A stretch of 64,000 bases of DNA from Nitrosomonas eutropha (GCF_900116685.1 NZ_FPBL01000002.1:186001-250000); one strand, 5' to 3'; positions 20,838 through 30,640 are shown, counted from the stretch's first letter. The notes: generated by a model not told the origin, from the sequence alone. Made by a program: numbers and translations.

Positions 20838-21644
20838 ATGAAAAAACATACTGATCAGCCTATCGCTGACGTGCAGGGCTCACTAGATACCCGACATATC
20901 GCAATTGACAGAGTCGGAATCAAAGCAATTCGTCATCCAGTTCTCGTCGCTGATAAGGATGGCGGTTCCCAGCACACTGTGGCGCAATTTAATATGTACG
21001 TCAATCTGCCACATAACTTCAAAGGGACACATATGTCCCGTTTTGTGGAGATACTAAATAGCCACGAACGTGAAATTTCGGTTGAATCATTTGAAGAAAT
21101 TTTGCGCTCCATGGTCAGCAGACTGGAATCTGATTCCGGCCATATTGAAATGACTTTTCCCTACTTCGTCAGTAAATCAGCCCCTATCTCAGGTGTAAAA
21201 AGCTTGCTGGATTATGAGGTAACCTTTATTGGTGAGATTAAACATGGCAATCAATATGGATTTACCATGAAAGTAATCGTTCCTGTTACCAGCCTGTGCC
21301 CCTGCTCCAAGAAAATATCCGATTATGGTGCACATAACCAGCGTTCACATGTCACTATTTCCGTGCACACCAACAGCTTCATCTGGATTGAGGACGTGAT
21401 CAGAATTGCGGAAGAACAGGCCTCATGCGAACTGTTCGGTCTGCTGAAGCGGCCGGATGAAAAATATGTCACAGAAAAGGCCTACAATAATCCAAAATTT
21501 GTCGAAGATATCGTCCGTGATGTCGCCGAAATACTTAATCATGATGACCGGATAGATGCCTATGTTGTTGAATCAGAAAATTTTGAATCCATACATAATC
21601 ACTCTGCATATGCGCTGATAGAGCGCGACAAGCGAAAGCAATAA
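20838..21644 (+). CDS. folE2: GTP cyclohydrolase FolE2 (type IB)
   Basis: A 268-residue protein of the COG1469 family. The signature [19 protein letters not shown] (about residues 151-169) contains the conserved metal-binding cysteine. It converts GTP to 7,8-dihydroneopterin triphosphate, the first step of folate and related pterin pathways, as a substitute for zinc-dependent FolE. FolE2 can use metals other than zinc and is often Zur-controlled elsewhere; no clear Zur box was recognised here. It lies downstream of dxs, with a 115 bp gap, and near a pteridine-reductase-like gene. Confidence 0.93.
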   Translation: MKKHTDQPIADVQGSLDTRHIAIDRVGIKAIRHPVLVADKDGGSQHTVAQFNMYVNLPHNFKGTHMSRFVEILNSHEREISVESFEEILRSMVSRLESDSGHIEMTFPYFVSKSAPISGVKSLLDYEVTFIGEIKHGNQYGFTMKVIVPVTSLCPCSKKISDYGAHNQRSHVTISVHTNSFIWIEDVIRIAEEQASCELFGLLKRPDEKYVTEKAYNNPKFVEDIVRDVAEILNHDDRIDAYVVESENFESIHNHSAYALIERDKRKQ

Positions 21645-21807
21645 GTCAGGGCTACTGTGTCTCTGGTATACAACAGCAATTCCAAAACTACGGTAATGAA
21701 TATACTTAACTTTGGCAGCCTTCTTACTGTGATAATTTTAAAGTAACAATCTTCGCATTTGCCTGTTGTCATGGTAATCTTTTGCGCTTTTCAGGAAACA
21801 GATCACC

Positions 21808-22428
21808 ATGCAACAGGATCATGATACCCCTCCTCCTTCAAAACGAATATCCTCTATCGCTTACTTCCTGTTTCTGTCTCGCTGGTTACAGCTACCTTTA
21901 TATTTGGGACTGGTGCTGGCGCAGTGTGTCTATGTATATCACTTCTGGATCGAGCTATCAGATCTGATTGGCGCCGTATTTTCTAACCAGAATGCTTTAC
22001 AGCATGTCCTTGATATGGTGGCAGTCAAAGGAACAGAAAGGACCGAGAAGGATCTGACCGAAACAGCCATTATGCTGGTAGTACTCGGTTTGATTGATGT
22101 GGTAATGATTTCGAACTTACTCATCATGGTAATTATCGGTGGATATGAAACCTTCGTTTCACGCATGAATCTTGAGGGTCATCCCGATCAGCCGGAATGG
22201 CTGTCACATGTCAACGCTTCGGTATTAAAGGTCAAACTGGCAACTGCTATTATCGGTATTTCATCGATTCACCTGCTAAAGACATTTATCAACGCTACTG
22301 CTCATGATGAAAAAACATTGATTGCGCAGACTGCTATTCACCTTGCATTTCTGCTCTCAGCGCTCGCAATAGCGTATTGCGACCGGATCATTTCACAAAC
22401 TATACAGTATCCCGGCGAGCACGAATGA
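21808..22428 (+). CDS. YqhA/UPF0114 family membrane protein
   Basis: A 206-residue inner-membrane protein with four hydrophobic segments. The first has LYLGLVLAQCVYVYHFW and another MLVVLGLIDVVMISNLLIMVIIGGYETFVSRM. These match the UPF0114 (YqhA/TIGR00645) family. Its function is unknown. The ATG at 21808 lacks a strong ribosome site. It stands alone between folE2 and the convergent SDR gene. Confidence 0.85.
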   Translation: MQQDHDTPPPSKRISSIAYFLFLSRWLQLPLYLGLVLAQCVYVYHFWIELSDLIGAVFSNQNALQHVLDMVAVKGTERTEKDLTETAIMLVVLGLIDVVMISNLLIMVIIGGYETFVSRMNLEGHPDQPEWLSHVNASVLKVKLATAIIGISSIHLLKTFINATAHDEKTLIAQTAIHLAFLLSALAIAYCDRIISQTIQYPGEHE

Positions 22429-22454
22429 GAAGCTAATATACAGCCAGCACGATG

Positions 22455-23201
22455 TCAAAGGTTAATACTGCGTCCGCCATCGACAGCAATAATCTGCCCG
22501 GTAATAAAGGGAGCATCTTCAATCAGAAAGCTGACAGCTCGTGCGATATCATCCGGCTCCCCCATACGTTTGAGTAGCGTCCTATCAATAATATGTGCGC
22601 GTGTTACTTCATCCTGCCACTCACCTGCTTCCGGCCATAGAATTGGCCCGGGTGAAATACCGTTGACACGGATTTGCGGCGCAAGCTCCATGGCCAGTGA
22701 ACGTGTTAATGCTGCCAGCCCGCCTTTGGCAGTATTGTAAATAACATAACGTTTGAGGGGTTGATCGGCGTGAATATCAATAATATTGACAATACTTCCC
22801 TGGTTTTTTTTTAAGTGGGGGGCCGCTGCCTGGGATAAAAAAAGTGGGGCCTTCAGATTACTGCCAATCAAATCATCCCAAGCCTGTTCAGTACATTCCC
22901 CAACAGGGGTTGGAAAGAAGCTGGAGGCATTGTTAACCAGAGTGTCCAGTCTGCCAAATTGTGAAATAGCCCGATCAATCAATGTCGGAATTCCGTCGAT
23001 ATCCAGCAAATCACCCTGCAGTAATGCAACCGAATCCGGGCGTTCCTGCTCAAGCTCCTGTTTCAACAGTTGTGCGTCAGCAGATGAATTGCGATAATGA
23101 ACCACAAGCTTGGCACCCTCGCGATGCAATCGCTTACAGATGGCAGCACCCACTCGCCGCGCCCCTCCCGTCACCAAAATTATTTTATCTTTCACGAACA
23201 C
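22455..23201 (-). CDS. Pteridine reductase-like short-chain dehydrogenase
   Basis: A 248-residue classical SDR. The nucleotide-binding motif is TGGARRVG (about residues 11-18), whose TGxxxRxG form is the hallmark of pteridine reductases (FolM/PTR1) rather than the usual TGxxxGxG. The catalytic Tyr-x-x-x-Lys is in YVIYNTAKGG, and ITGQIIAVDGGRSINL ends the protein. It would reduce dihydrofolate or dihydropterins with NADPH. The nearby folE2 is consistent. ATG start at 23201. Confidence 0.85.
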   Translation of the reverse strand: MFVKDKIILVTGGARRVGAAICKRLHREGAKLVVHYRNSSADAQLLKQELEQERPDSVALLQGDLLDIDGIPTLIDRAISQFGRLDTLVNNASSFFPTPVGECTEQAWDDLIGSNLKAPLFLSQAAAPHLKKNQGSIVNIIDIHADQPLKRYVIYNTAKGGLAALTRSLAMELAPQIRVNGISPGPILWPEAGEWQDEVTRAHIIDRTLLKRMGEPDDIARAVSFLIEDAPFITGQIIAVDGGRSINL

Positions 23202-23268
23202 TCCTTCTGTTTACGCTACACTTCAGCACTACAATCTACCATAAACTTTTTTGCTGCTAAAAACACCC

Positions 23269-24444
23269 GTGACTCTACCCCTACCGAATTCTCCCGAACA
23301 AAAATACAGCGATACTCTGAAAACCATACTTCACAATCGAATCTCCCTTTCCGGTGGCTGGATTTCATTCGCGGATTACATGGAAGCTGTTTTGTATACG
23401 CCTGAAACAGGATATTACAGTGGTGGTGCAGCTAAATTTGGCGCAGCAGGTGATTTTGTCACGGCGCCTGAAGTCTCTCCGTTATTTGGTCAAACACTGG
23501 CGCGACAGGTCGCACAAGTACTAAGATCAGTAAATCATGGTTCAATCCTGGAGTTTGGTGCAGGTTCAGGGAAATTGGCTGTTGATCTGCTATTGGCGCT
23601 TGAGGCACTGGAAAGTCTGCCGGAGTACTACAACATCCTTGATCTCAGCGCAGATTTACAGCAACGACAGCAAGCAATCATCGAACAGCAAATTCCACAT
23701 TTAGCCACACGGGTACACTGGCTTACCGCCCTGCCAGATCAGTTCAATGGGCTGATACTTGCTAACGAAGTGCTTGATGCCATGCCCGTCCACCTAGTTA
23801 TCTGGCAAAACGGTAACATTGCAGAACGCGGCGTAATCTGGAAAGATCACGGGTTGGCATGGCAAGATCAGCCTCTGGCAGAAGGTGAACTACTCGATAT
23901 CGCCCGACAACTTCCTCCATCTGATCAACCTTCCCTCCCCCATCCCTATGTCAGTGAAATCAGCCTTGCCAACCGGCATTTTATCCACTCCCTTGCAAGC
24001 ATATTGCAACAAGGATCCATTCTGTTGGTTGATTATGGATTTGGTCAAAGCGAGTACTACCACCCGCAACGTCATCAGGGCACGCTAATGTGCCATTATC
24101 GACATCATGCTCATGATGACCCGTTTTTTTTGCCGGGGTTACAGGACATCACCAGTCATGTCGATTTCAGCGCCATTTCCCGGATCGCACTGGATTCCGG
24201 GTTGCAGTTAGCTGGCTATACTACGCAGGCGCATTTCCTGATTAACTGCGGAATTACTGATTTACTGGCACGCACACCAGCAGACCAACCGGGGGATTAC
24301 CTGCCGCTGGTCAGCCAGGTACAGTGCCTGATCAGCCCAGCTGAAATGGGAGAATTGTTCAAAGTCATGACTTTAAGTAAGGCTATCAACATTGATACCA
24401 CCTCTTGCGGTTTCGTGCGGGGAGACTTACGGCGTCTGCTTTAG
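23269..24444 (+). CDS. MidA/NDUFAF7-type SAM-dependent protein methyltransferase
   Basis: About 391 residues from a GTG at 23269 (MTLPLPNSPEQ), which fits family N-termini; a TTG at 23251 is the longer option. The N-terminal region has GGWISFADYMEAVLYTPETGYYSGG, then LEFGAGSGKLAVDLL as the SAM motif, and LANEVLDAMPVHL. The C-terminal part has LLVDYGFGQSEYYHPQRHQGTLMCHYRHHAHDDP. Mitochondrial NDUFAF7 methylates a complex I subunit; the bacterial substrate is not established. The gene overlaps the end of hpnG by 4 bp, convergent. Confidence 0.88.
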   Translation: MTLPLPNSPEQKYSDTLKTILHNRISLSGGWISFADYMEAVLYTPETGYYSGGAAKFGAAGDFVTAPEVSPLFGQTLARQVAQVLRSVNHGSILEFGAGSGKLAVDLLLALEALESLPEYYNILDLSADLQQRQQAIIEQQIPHLATRVHWLTALPDQFNGLILANEVLDAMPVHLVIWQNGNIAERGVIWKDHGLAWQDQPLAEGELLDIARQLPPSDQPSLPHPYVSEISLANRHFIHSLASILQQGSILLVDYGFGQSEYYHPQRHQGTLMCHYRHHAHDDPFFLPGLQDITSHVDFSAISRIALDSGLQLAGYTTQAHFLINCGITDLLARTPADQPGDYLPLVSQVQCLISPAEMGELFKVMTLSKAINIDTTSCGFVRGDLRRLL

Positions 24445-25181
24445 TTGAAGCGCTGATTACTGGTAGCTTGCCCTTTCCGACCCAGTTCATGCCGGGCAGA
24501 CTGGGCAACCTGTTTCAAGGTCCTGCAGGCTGCCTGCATACCGGGTACAAGATGCAACAATTCATTCAGATTGAGTGAGCGCTTTAGCAATAAGGTCAGC
24601 AAAGGAATTGGCTTGACGCTGCCATCCGGCTGCAGTGCATCCATCAGTACAGTAGGGGGAGAAAACTGTACCGGATCTGAAATGGCCCGTATTACCAGAA
24701 ATGAAATTCCTTTTTCCGCTGCAACCGCAGCAATAGCTCCACTTTCCATATCAACTGCACACCCGCCGCTTTGTAATGCCAGCATACGTTTGGCAGCTTC
24801 TGTGGTCAGCACTTCATCGCTGGTTGCCAACGGATCACAGGTCACATTGATGTGATCCGGCAGGCAATGCTGGACTCGTGTACGCCACATATCATCTGTT
24901 GGATAATTCTTGTCCGCCAACACCGATTCCGGCAAAACCAGATGGCCAGGTTGCAGACCATCATCCAGTGCACCTGCCACGCCAAAACTGATCAGTCCGG
25001 TAACTCCCGCCTGATTACATAAATCGGCTGCTGCGCGGCGAGCAGCTGCGCCACCCATACCGCATATTCTGATCGTCAGACTTTCATCCAATGCTACTGC
25101 TCGATCAAAAGCCAAACGGCGCGGCGTGATACATCTGGCCTCTGCTCGCAAGGCAACAATGATGCCAACACGACTACTCAT
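24441..25181 (-). CDS. hpnG: Hopanoid-associated phosphorylase HpnG
   Basis: A 246-residue nucleoside phosphorylase-like protein. Family features are LISFGVAGALDDGLQPGHLVLP and CAVDMESGAIAAVAAEKGISFLVIRAISD. HpnG cleaves adenine from adenosylhopane to form ribosylhopane in bacteriohopanepolyol synthesis. Its stop region overlaps no gene, but its start lies within 4 bp of the shc stop, so it is translationally coupled to squalene-hopene cyclase. This supports HpnG over a generic MTA/SAH nucleosidase. Confidence 0.85.
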   Translation of the reverse strand: MSSRVGIIVALRAEARCITPRRLAFDRAVALDESLTIRICGMGGAAARRAAADLCNQAGVTGLISFGVAGALDDGLQPGHLVLPESVLADKNYPTDDMWRTRVQHCLPDHINVTCDPLATSDEVLTTEAAKRMLALQSGGCAVDMESGAIAAVAAEKGISFLVIRAISDPVQFSPPTVLMDALQPDGSVKPIPLLTLLLKRSLNLNELLHLVPGMQAACRTLKQVAQSARHELGRKGQATSNQRFN

Positions 25182-27202
25182 GCGGCAGATCTACTACTTA
25201 GTGTGCGATATCTATTCAGTGCCCATAGTGGGAAATATTTGGAGTAACCGTGATATTTCAGGTAGAAAACCCTTGGGAAGCCGGGCGCGGTGAACCATGG
25301 CTCTTCCCATAACCCGGTAGCAATCTGGGTACGCAGCAGATAATCAATCCCTTTTCTCACTGCTGTATTTTCCACCTCTCCAGCAGCCATCAGTCCAAGC
25401 ACAGCCCACGCGGTCTGGAAGGAAGTGCTGGCTTCCAGTTGTCCGGCCAATTGTGGATCGAGATATGAATTATTGGTTTCTCCCCATCCACCATCGGCAC
25501 GCTGTACCGATTCCAGCCATTGAATAGCACGCTGCACTGCCTGATGGCCTTGATCCACACGCGCCAGCCTGAATGCTTCCAATACGGACCAGGTGCCATA
25601 AATGTAGTTACTGCCCCAGCGCCCAAACCATGCCCCGGATAATTCCTGTTCCTTGAACAGAAAATCCAGGCCGCGCTTCACAGCTTCCTGATGTCTCACC
25701 TCGCCATTCAAGGCAAGCAGGCCTACACAACGTGCTGATACATCGCTTGTGGGCGGATCCAGCAATGCGCCATGATCTGCGAACGGAATTTCATTCAGGT
25801 AATAATACGCATTGTCTATATCAAATGCAGCAAAGCCACCATTACTCGATTGCATACCCGCCAGCCAGTCTGCTGCCCGGGTAATACTGACACGGTAATC
25901 TTCCGCACCAGTCTGGATTAATGCCCACGCTACAGCAGCTGTATCATCCAGATCCGGATAATGCGGGTTAGCGTACTGGAATGCCCAGCCACCTCCTGAC
26001 AGATTGGGCCGGCTATCGCGCCAGTCACCCGGTTCGTCAAGTATTTGCAGGGGCACAATCCAGTCGAGTGCACGACGAATCGGCTCGCTATCAACCTGTT
26101 TATCTTCCTGCAGCGCCAAGGTGGCCAGCACAGTATCCCACACGGGAGATACACAAGGCTGACACCAGGTAATCTCTTCCCCTTCATCCACCAGCAGCTC
26201 ACGTAAAGATTGGCGACATTGTTGAAGTAGCGGGTGATCACGATCATGACCCAACAATGTCAATGCCTCATAGGCATTAACCATCGCCGGAAAAATTGCC
26301 CCCAGACCATCTTTGCCATTAAGACGTTCGATTATCCATTGTTCAGCCTTTTTCAAAGCCCTGCGACGGATGAACGATGGAATAAGCGGCTCCAGCTTTG
26401 AAGCCAATCGCTCCACATACAGCAACAAACGATTAAGAGAGGTACGTACCGGGAAGTAGTTTTTTTCCTTCTCCGGATCAACAGTAAACAGTTCTTGTAC
26501 ATGCACATTGCGAGGATTGATTGCCTTGGCTTTCAGCGTGCATAGAATAGAAAGCGGTACCATCACCGTACGTGACCAGTACGCCACTTTGCTCAGGTGA
26601 AAAGGAAACCAGCGTGGTAACAGCATGATTTCAGCTGGAATAAACGGTACTCCACGCCATGGAATCTGCCGATACATGGCAAGCAACAAACGGGTAAATA
26701 CATTCGAGCACACCGCCCCCCCTCGCTCCAGTATGGCGTTACGGGCATGAACCATATGTGCTGCTTCCGGCGAGTCTCCAGCCAGCTTCAAAGCGTAATA
26801 GGTCTTAACACTGCAACTCATGTCAAAATCACCGCCATAGTATAGTGGCCAGCCACCATGCCCATCGGTTACCTGCCGGGCGCGCAAGAAATTTGCAATT
26901 TTGCGCTCCAGCACAATGTCCACTTCATCCATGAAATGCATCATCAGGATATATTCAGCTGGAATTGTACAGTCTGCTTCCAGTGGAAAGCACCAGTGAC
27001 CATCTTCCCGCTGCTGCACTAGCAAAGCTGTGCATGCGCGGGCAATGGCACTATCCAGTGAAATAGCAGGAATACTATTCATCCCGTTATCAATTGCATC
27101 AGCTGACGGATAATCGTGTAATGAAGATTTTTGTATCGGAGATCCGGAAAATATTTTAAAAATGGACATAAAGCGTAAAGCCCTCATTTGGTAAGTTGGC
27201 AC
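25178..27202 (-). CDS. shc: Squalene-hopene cyclase
   Basis: A 674-residue triterpene cyclase with multiple QW repeats (such as DGHGGWPLYYGGDFDMSCSV, WLAGMQSSNGGFAAFDID and SVQRADGGWGETNNSYLDP). The catalytic aspartate motif DLDDTAAV is near residue 415. It cyclises squalene to hopene, a membrane hopanoid. Alternative starts at 27187 or 27169 remove up to 11 residues. The first 20 residues are not conserved in the family, so the exact start is uncertain. hpnG follows with a 4 bp overlap. Confidence 0.96.
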   Translation of the reverse strand: MPTYQMRALRFMSIFKIFSGSPIQKSSLHDYPSADAIDNGMNSIPAISLDSAIARACTALLVQQREDGHWCFPLEADCTIPAEYILMMHFMDEVDIVLERKIANFLRARQVTDGHGGWPLYYGGDFDMSCSVKTYYALKLAGDSPEAAHMVHARNAILERGGAVCSNVFTRLLLAMYRQIPWRGVPFIPAEIMLLPRWFPFHLSKVAYWSRTVMVPLSILCTLKAKAINPRNVHVQELFTVDPEKEKNYFPVRTSLNRLLLYVERLASKLEPLIPSFIRRRALKKAEQWIIERLNGKDGLGAIFPAMVNAYEALTLLGHDRDHPLLQQCRQSLRELLVDEGEEITWCQPCVSPVWDTVLATLALQEDKQVDSEPIRRALDWIVPLQILDEPGDWRDSRPNLSGGGWAFQYANPHYPDLDDTAAVAWALIQTGAEDYRVSITRAADWLAGMQSSNGGFAAFDIDNAYYYLNEIPFADHGALLDPPTSDVSARCVGLLALNGEVRHQEAVKRGLDFLFKEQELSGAWFGRWGSNYIYGTWSVLEAFRLARVDQGHQAVQRAIQWLESVQRADGGWGETNNSYLDPQLAGQLEASTSFQTAWAVLGLMAAGEVENTAVRKGIDYLLRTQIATGLWEEPWFTAPGFPRVFYLKYHGYSKYFPLWALNRYRTLSSRSAA

Positions 27203-27294
27203 GAAATGATTGTGTAGCCACCAATTGTGAAAGATAGCTCAACCACCTATGAAGTTGTATTTTTTGAAAAAAATTATATAACAAACCACAACGT

Positions 27295-28164
27295 TTAAGA
27301 GGTGGGACTGGTTTCTGTGGGATCCGCTTCTATCGGATTGATTTCTGCGGGGTCATCCAGATCGTCAGTCAGCAAATCATCGTAATGACTGATGGGAGGA
27401 TTCCCATCATATATCTGGTACTCACGCTGCTGCATATAACCTTCGCGAACAAATAGATAAGGATCTAATGCCGATTCATCACGTATTTTCATTGGCCCTG
27501 AGAAGCTAGCTCTTTTTTCAATGATACGCAAAATAGCCAGCGGAATGATTACCGGCCCACTCAGCACATAGGCCAGATAAAAAAGCCCATCTGCAAACAC
27601 ACTCACCGGTATATCCGCCACATCACGTGAATTGCTCGGGCCATAAGCGGGAATGAAGAGATAAGGTCCGCTATCCATTCCCCACACTGCCAATGTCTGC
27701 CCGAAGTCCTCATTATGCTCCTCAAACCCCATGTGCCCGGCCATGTCGGAAAGTCCTCCAACACCAATCGTAGTATTAATCACAAAACGCATCGTATCCG
27801 AAAATCCCTGGCGTATTTTTCCCTGCAGGAAACTGTTCAAAACTACGCTTGGATAGGAGAGGTTACGGTAAAAATTACTGACAGGGCGCTGTATTGCTTC
27901 CGGTACATATTCGATATATATATCGGCAGCTGGCTCAATCAATCTGCGATCAAGCTCATCAGTAAAATGGTAGGACTTACGGTTCAGTGACTCATACGGA
28001 TCATACACATTCACCTGATTTTCTTCTCTTGGCACCGAGCTGCAACTTACGCAAAAAAATACAATGCACAGAAAAATATATCGCAAGTAACTCGACCCAA
28101 TTTCAGATATAAAGCTCTCTCTATTCCTGATTGTATTGCTGCTATTTTTCACGTAAAAATTCAA
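27295..28164 (-). CDS. mlaA: MlaA/VacJ-type outer-membrane lipoprotein
   Basis: A 289-residue protein. A hydrophobic N-terminal segment ends in a lipobox around Cys-41 (FFCVSCSS). The MlaA core includes YDPYESLNRKSYHFTDELDRRL, NTTIGVGGLSDMAGHMGFEEHNEDFGQTLAVWG and GPYLFIPAYGPSNSRDV. MlaA removes phospholipids from the outer leaflet of the outer membrane. The C-terminal tail is acidic and Pro/Thr-rich. No other mla genes are adjacent; it lies between shc and an exbB-type gene, as in some hopanoid loci. The 40-residue leader is long, so the start may be internal. Confidence 0.9.
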   Translation of the reverse strand: MNFYVKNSSNTIRNRESFISEIGSSYLRYIFLCIVFFCVSCSSVPREENQVNVYDPYESLNRKSYHFTDELDRRLIEPAADIYIEYVPEAIQRPVSNFYRNLSYPSVVLNSFLQGKIRQGFSDTMRFVINTTIGVGGLSDMAGHMGFEEHNEDFGQTLAVWGMDSGPYLFIPAYGPSNSRDVADIPVSVFADGLFYLAYVLSGPVIIPLAILRIIEKRASFSGPMKIRDESALDPYLFVREGYMQQREYQIYDGNPPISHYDDLLTDDLDDPAEINPIEADPTETSPTS

Positions 28165-28318
28165 AGTACTTTCCTGAAAAGAGGGTAATTGGTTCTATCT
28201 ATATAATTATCCGAGATAAGATAGCAACCAGGAGCCCGTCAGATTTGAGTAATTGAGTGAACCAGGTGAAGAAATCAGGGACCGTTATTTGTAATTCCGA
28301 TGCATGGTCTGTAGACTT

Positions 28319-28927
28319 CTAGACGCGCCTTTCGCCAAGCACTATCTCAACCAGTTTCAAGGCCTGCAATTCCATTTCCAGAACCAGCTCATCCACTTTA
28401 GCTCTAAAATAACGATAAAAAATAATGCTCGGAATCGCAACCAGAATACCGAATGCGGAATTATACAGAGCGACTGAAATTCCATGGGCCAGTTGTACTG
28501 GATTACTGCCAGTTGGTGTGCCTGATCCAAAGATCTCAATCATACCGATCAATGTACCAAACAGCCCCATTAACGGACTTAGGGAAGCAATTGTTCCCAG
28601 TGTGGTAAGGTAACGCTCCAGCTCATGGGCCGCTACTCGCCCGGCCTCTTCGATCGAATCCTTCATAATTTCTCGCGGACTATCGATGTTTTTCAATCCT
28701 GCTACCAGCACCTGTCCGAGTGGAGAATGTGCCTGTAAACGAGTGAGCGTATCAGCATGCACACCAGAGCGACGATATTCCTGCAACACCCTCGGTAATA
28801 AATCTCTCGGTGAAACTTTTGACAGACGCAGACTCCACAAACGTTCACCGATAATACCCACTGCTATGACAGAAGCCAGTATTATCGGCCATATCGGCCA
28901 TCCTGCTGCCTGAATAATTGAAAACAC
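28319..28927 (-). CDS. MotA/TolQ/ExbB proton-channel family protein, orphan
   Basis: A 202-residue protein with three membrane segments. The family core is seen in PLGQVLVAGLKN, ELERYLTTLGTIASLSPLMGLFGTLIGMI and GISVALYNSAFGILVAIPSIIFYRYF. It would form the proton channel that energises an outer-membrane or envelope partner. No ExbD/TolR gene lies downstream, where mlaA follows 154 bp later. It is divergent from xseA across a DnaA-box-rich region. Confidence 0.88.
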   Translation of the reverse strand: MFSIIQAAGWPIWPIILASVIAVGIIGERLWSLRLSKVSPRDLLPRVLQEYRRSGVHADTLTRLQAHSPLGQVLVAGLKNIDSPREIMKDSIEEAGRVAAHELERYLTTLGTIASLSPLMGLFGTLIGMIEIFGSGTPTGSNPVQLAHGISVALYNSAFGILVAIPSIIFYRYFRAKVDELVLEMELQALKLVEIVLGERRV

Positions 28928-29226
28928 GAATTAATCCCCTTAGTTGTAGTGAAATCACTGCATTATATTTTGCAACACCAATATGCTTTGCTCAACCAGT
29001 AGTTTTTACTGAAAGGTTATACACAATTCCTGTGGATAACTGTGTGAATAAATCATGGACAAGTTGGATAAGTGTCATTGAAGACATGGGATTTTCTGAG
29101 CTGCCTGATTTTTAGGCTAAATAAAATTTTTAAAAACAAATGTTTATTTTAAACTATTGTTATCGTACAAACTTTTCTATTCATAATGTAATAACCAAAT
29201 GTCATTGTGGATGATTATAAACCGGC
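28928..29226. other. Non-coding region with a cluster of DnaA boxes and an AT-rich tract
   Basis: Three sites match the DnaA consensus TTATNCACA exactly: TTATACACA at 29017-29025 (+), TTATCCACA at 29031-29039 (-) and TTATTCACA at 29043-29051 (-). Weaker sites are TTATCCAAC at 29063-29071 (-) and TCATCCACA at 29206-29214 (-). An AT-rich tract at about 29112-29160 lies alongside. The region separates divergent exbB-like and xseA genes and could be a replication-origin-like or DnaA-controlled site. Confidence 0.6.
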
Positions 29227-30573
29227 ATGACTGATAGCAACCTTTTTCCCGAGCCAAAGAAAATAGTGTGGCGGGTCAGTGAATTAAACTGGAATGTTCG
29301 TGTAATACTCGAACAGACTTTTCCATTGTTATGGGTAAACGGAGAAATTTCCAATCTGAAACGCTATCCGTCGGGACATTGGTACTTTTCGCTCAGGGAT
29401 GATAATGCGCAGGTACGATGTGTCATGTTTCGCCATAAAAATATGTACCTGGATTGGGTGCCGCAGGACGGTGCTCAAGTAGAAGCTCAGGCACTGATTA
29501 CGCTATATGAAGCACGCGGAGAATTTCAACTAACAATTGAGCAGCTGCGCCACGCTGGATTAGGTGTTTTATTTGAAGCGTTTGAGCGGCTCAAAACCAA
29601 ACTTCAGCAAGAAGGACTGTTCAATCCCGAATACAAGCAGCTAGTTCCCCCTTACCCTCAACAAATCGGAATCATCACTTCAACCAATACTGCTGCGCTG
29701 AGAGATGTACTCACGACGCTGCAGCGGCGTTTACCCTCGTTACCTGTCGTTATTTATCCTGTACCGGTACAAGGTAAAGAGGCTGCTGCTGCAATTGTGA
29801 CTGCACTACAAATCGCCATACGGCGAAGTGAATGCGATGTATTGATCCTGTGTCGTGGAGGAGGCTCAATAGAAGATTTATGGGCATTCAATGAAGAAAT
29901 CGTTGCGCGAGCGGTTGCTGCCTGCCCAATTCCAATCATAACAGGTATCGGTCATGAAACCGACTTCACCATTGCTGATTTTGTAGCAGATATTCGCGCA
30001 CCGACACCTACCGGTGCCGCTCAGTTAGCAACCCCGGACAGACAAGACATTCTGCATCGTCTGCGGTACTGGCAGCACCGCTTGCAACAGGCGATAGAAC
30101 GAAATATTGAACACCGTATGCAAGCAACTGATTTGCTTACTCACCGTCTGATTCACCCTGGAGAGAGAATCCGCTACCAGCTAATCCATCTGTCGCAATT
30201 ACGCAACCGTTTACTACATGCATGGAGCAAACAACAGGAAGTTTACAAATGGCGAATCGAAGCATTCAGACAACGTATACAATTCACCAAACCCAATATC
30301 AATGCTGGGAAAAGGCATCAGCAAGAACTGGCTACGCGGTTGCAACGAGCGATGGTGTATCGGCTGGAAAGCCTGCAGATTCAACTCACCCAACATCAAC
30401 AGCATCTTGCTCATCTCGACCCGAAAGCAGTGCTGGCACGCGGTTACAGTATCACCTATACTGCCCGGGGTGAAATTCTGCAAGATAGTCAGCAGATTCA
30501 TACTGGCGATAACGTACAGATAGTCTTTGCCAAAGGATCGGCCAAGGCAAATATCACTGAAGCAAACGAATGA
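29227..30573 (+). CDS. xseA: Exonuclease VII large subunit
   Basis: A 448-residue protein. The N-terminal OB-fold has LLWVNGEISNLKRYPSGHWYFSLRD. The nuclease domain contains GIITSTNTAALRDVL, RGGGSIEDLWAFNEE and GIGHETDFTIADFVADIRAPTPTGAA, typical of XseA. It is followed by coiled-coil segments and the terminal ARGYSI motif. With XseB it degrades single-stranded DNA to oligonucleotides. The gene is far from xseB (17.6 kb) and is transcribed away from the DnaA-box region. Confidence 0.95.
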   Translation: MTDSNLFPEPKKIVWRVSELNWNVRVILEQTFPLLWVNGEISNLKRYPSGHWYFSLRDDNAQVRCVMFRHKNMYLDWVPQDGAQVEAQALITLYEARGEFQLTIEQLRHAGLGVLFEAFERLKTKLQQEGLFNPEYKQLVPPYPQQIGIITSTNTAALRDVLTTLQRRLPSLPVVIYPVPVQGKEAAAAIVTALQIAIRRSECDVLILCRGGGSIEDLWAFNEEIVARAVAACPIPIITGIGHETDFTIADFVADIRAPTPTGAAQLATPDRQDILHRLRYWQHRLQQAIERNIEHRMQATDLLTHRLIHPGERIRYQLIHLSQLRNRLLHAWSKQQEVYKWRIEAFRQRIQFTKPNINAGKRHQQELATRLQRAMVYRLESLQIQLTQHQQHLAHLDPKAVLARGYSITYTARGEILQDSQQIHTGDNVQIVFAKGSAKANITEANE

Positions 30574-30640
30574 CCCAGAGCAGACTTTTTATCCTCGTTC
30601 TTATCACACTTCACTTTATTAACCAGGAGTTCAACCAATA

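Noticed and set aside
28918-29115. 65-residue plus-strand ORF in the DnaA-box region
   Set aside because: It overlaps the DnaA boxes, has no ribosome site and no recognisable protein features.
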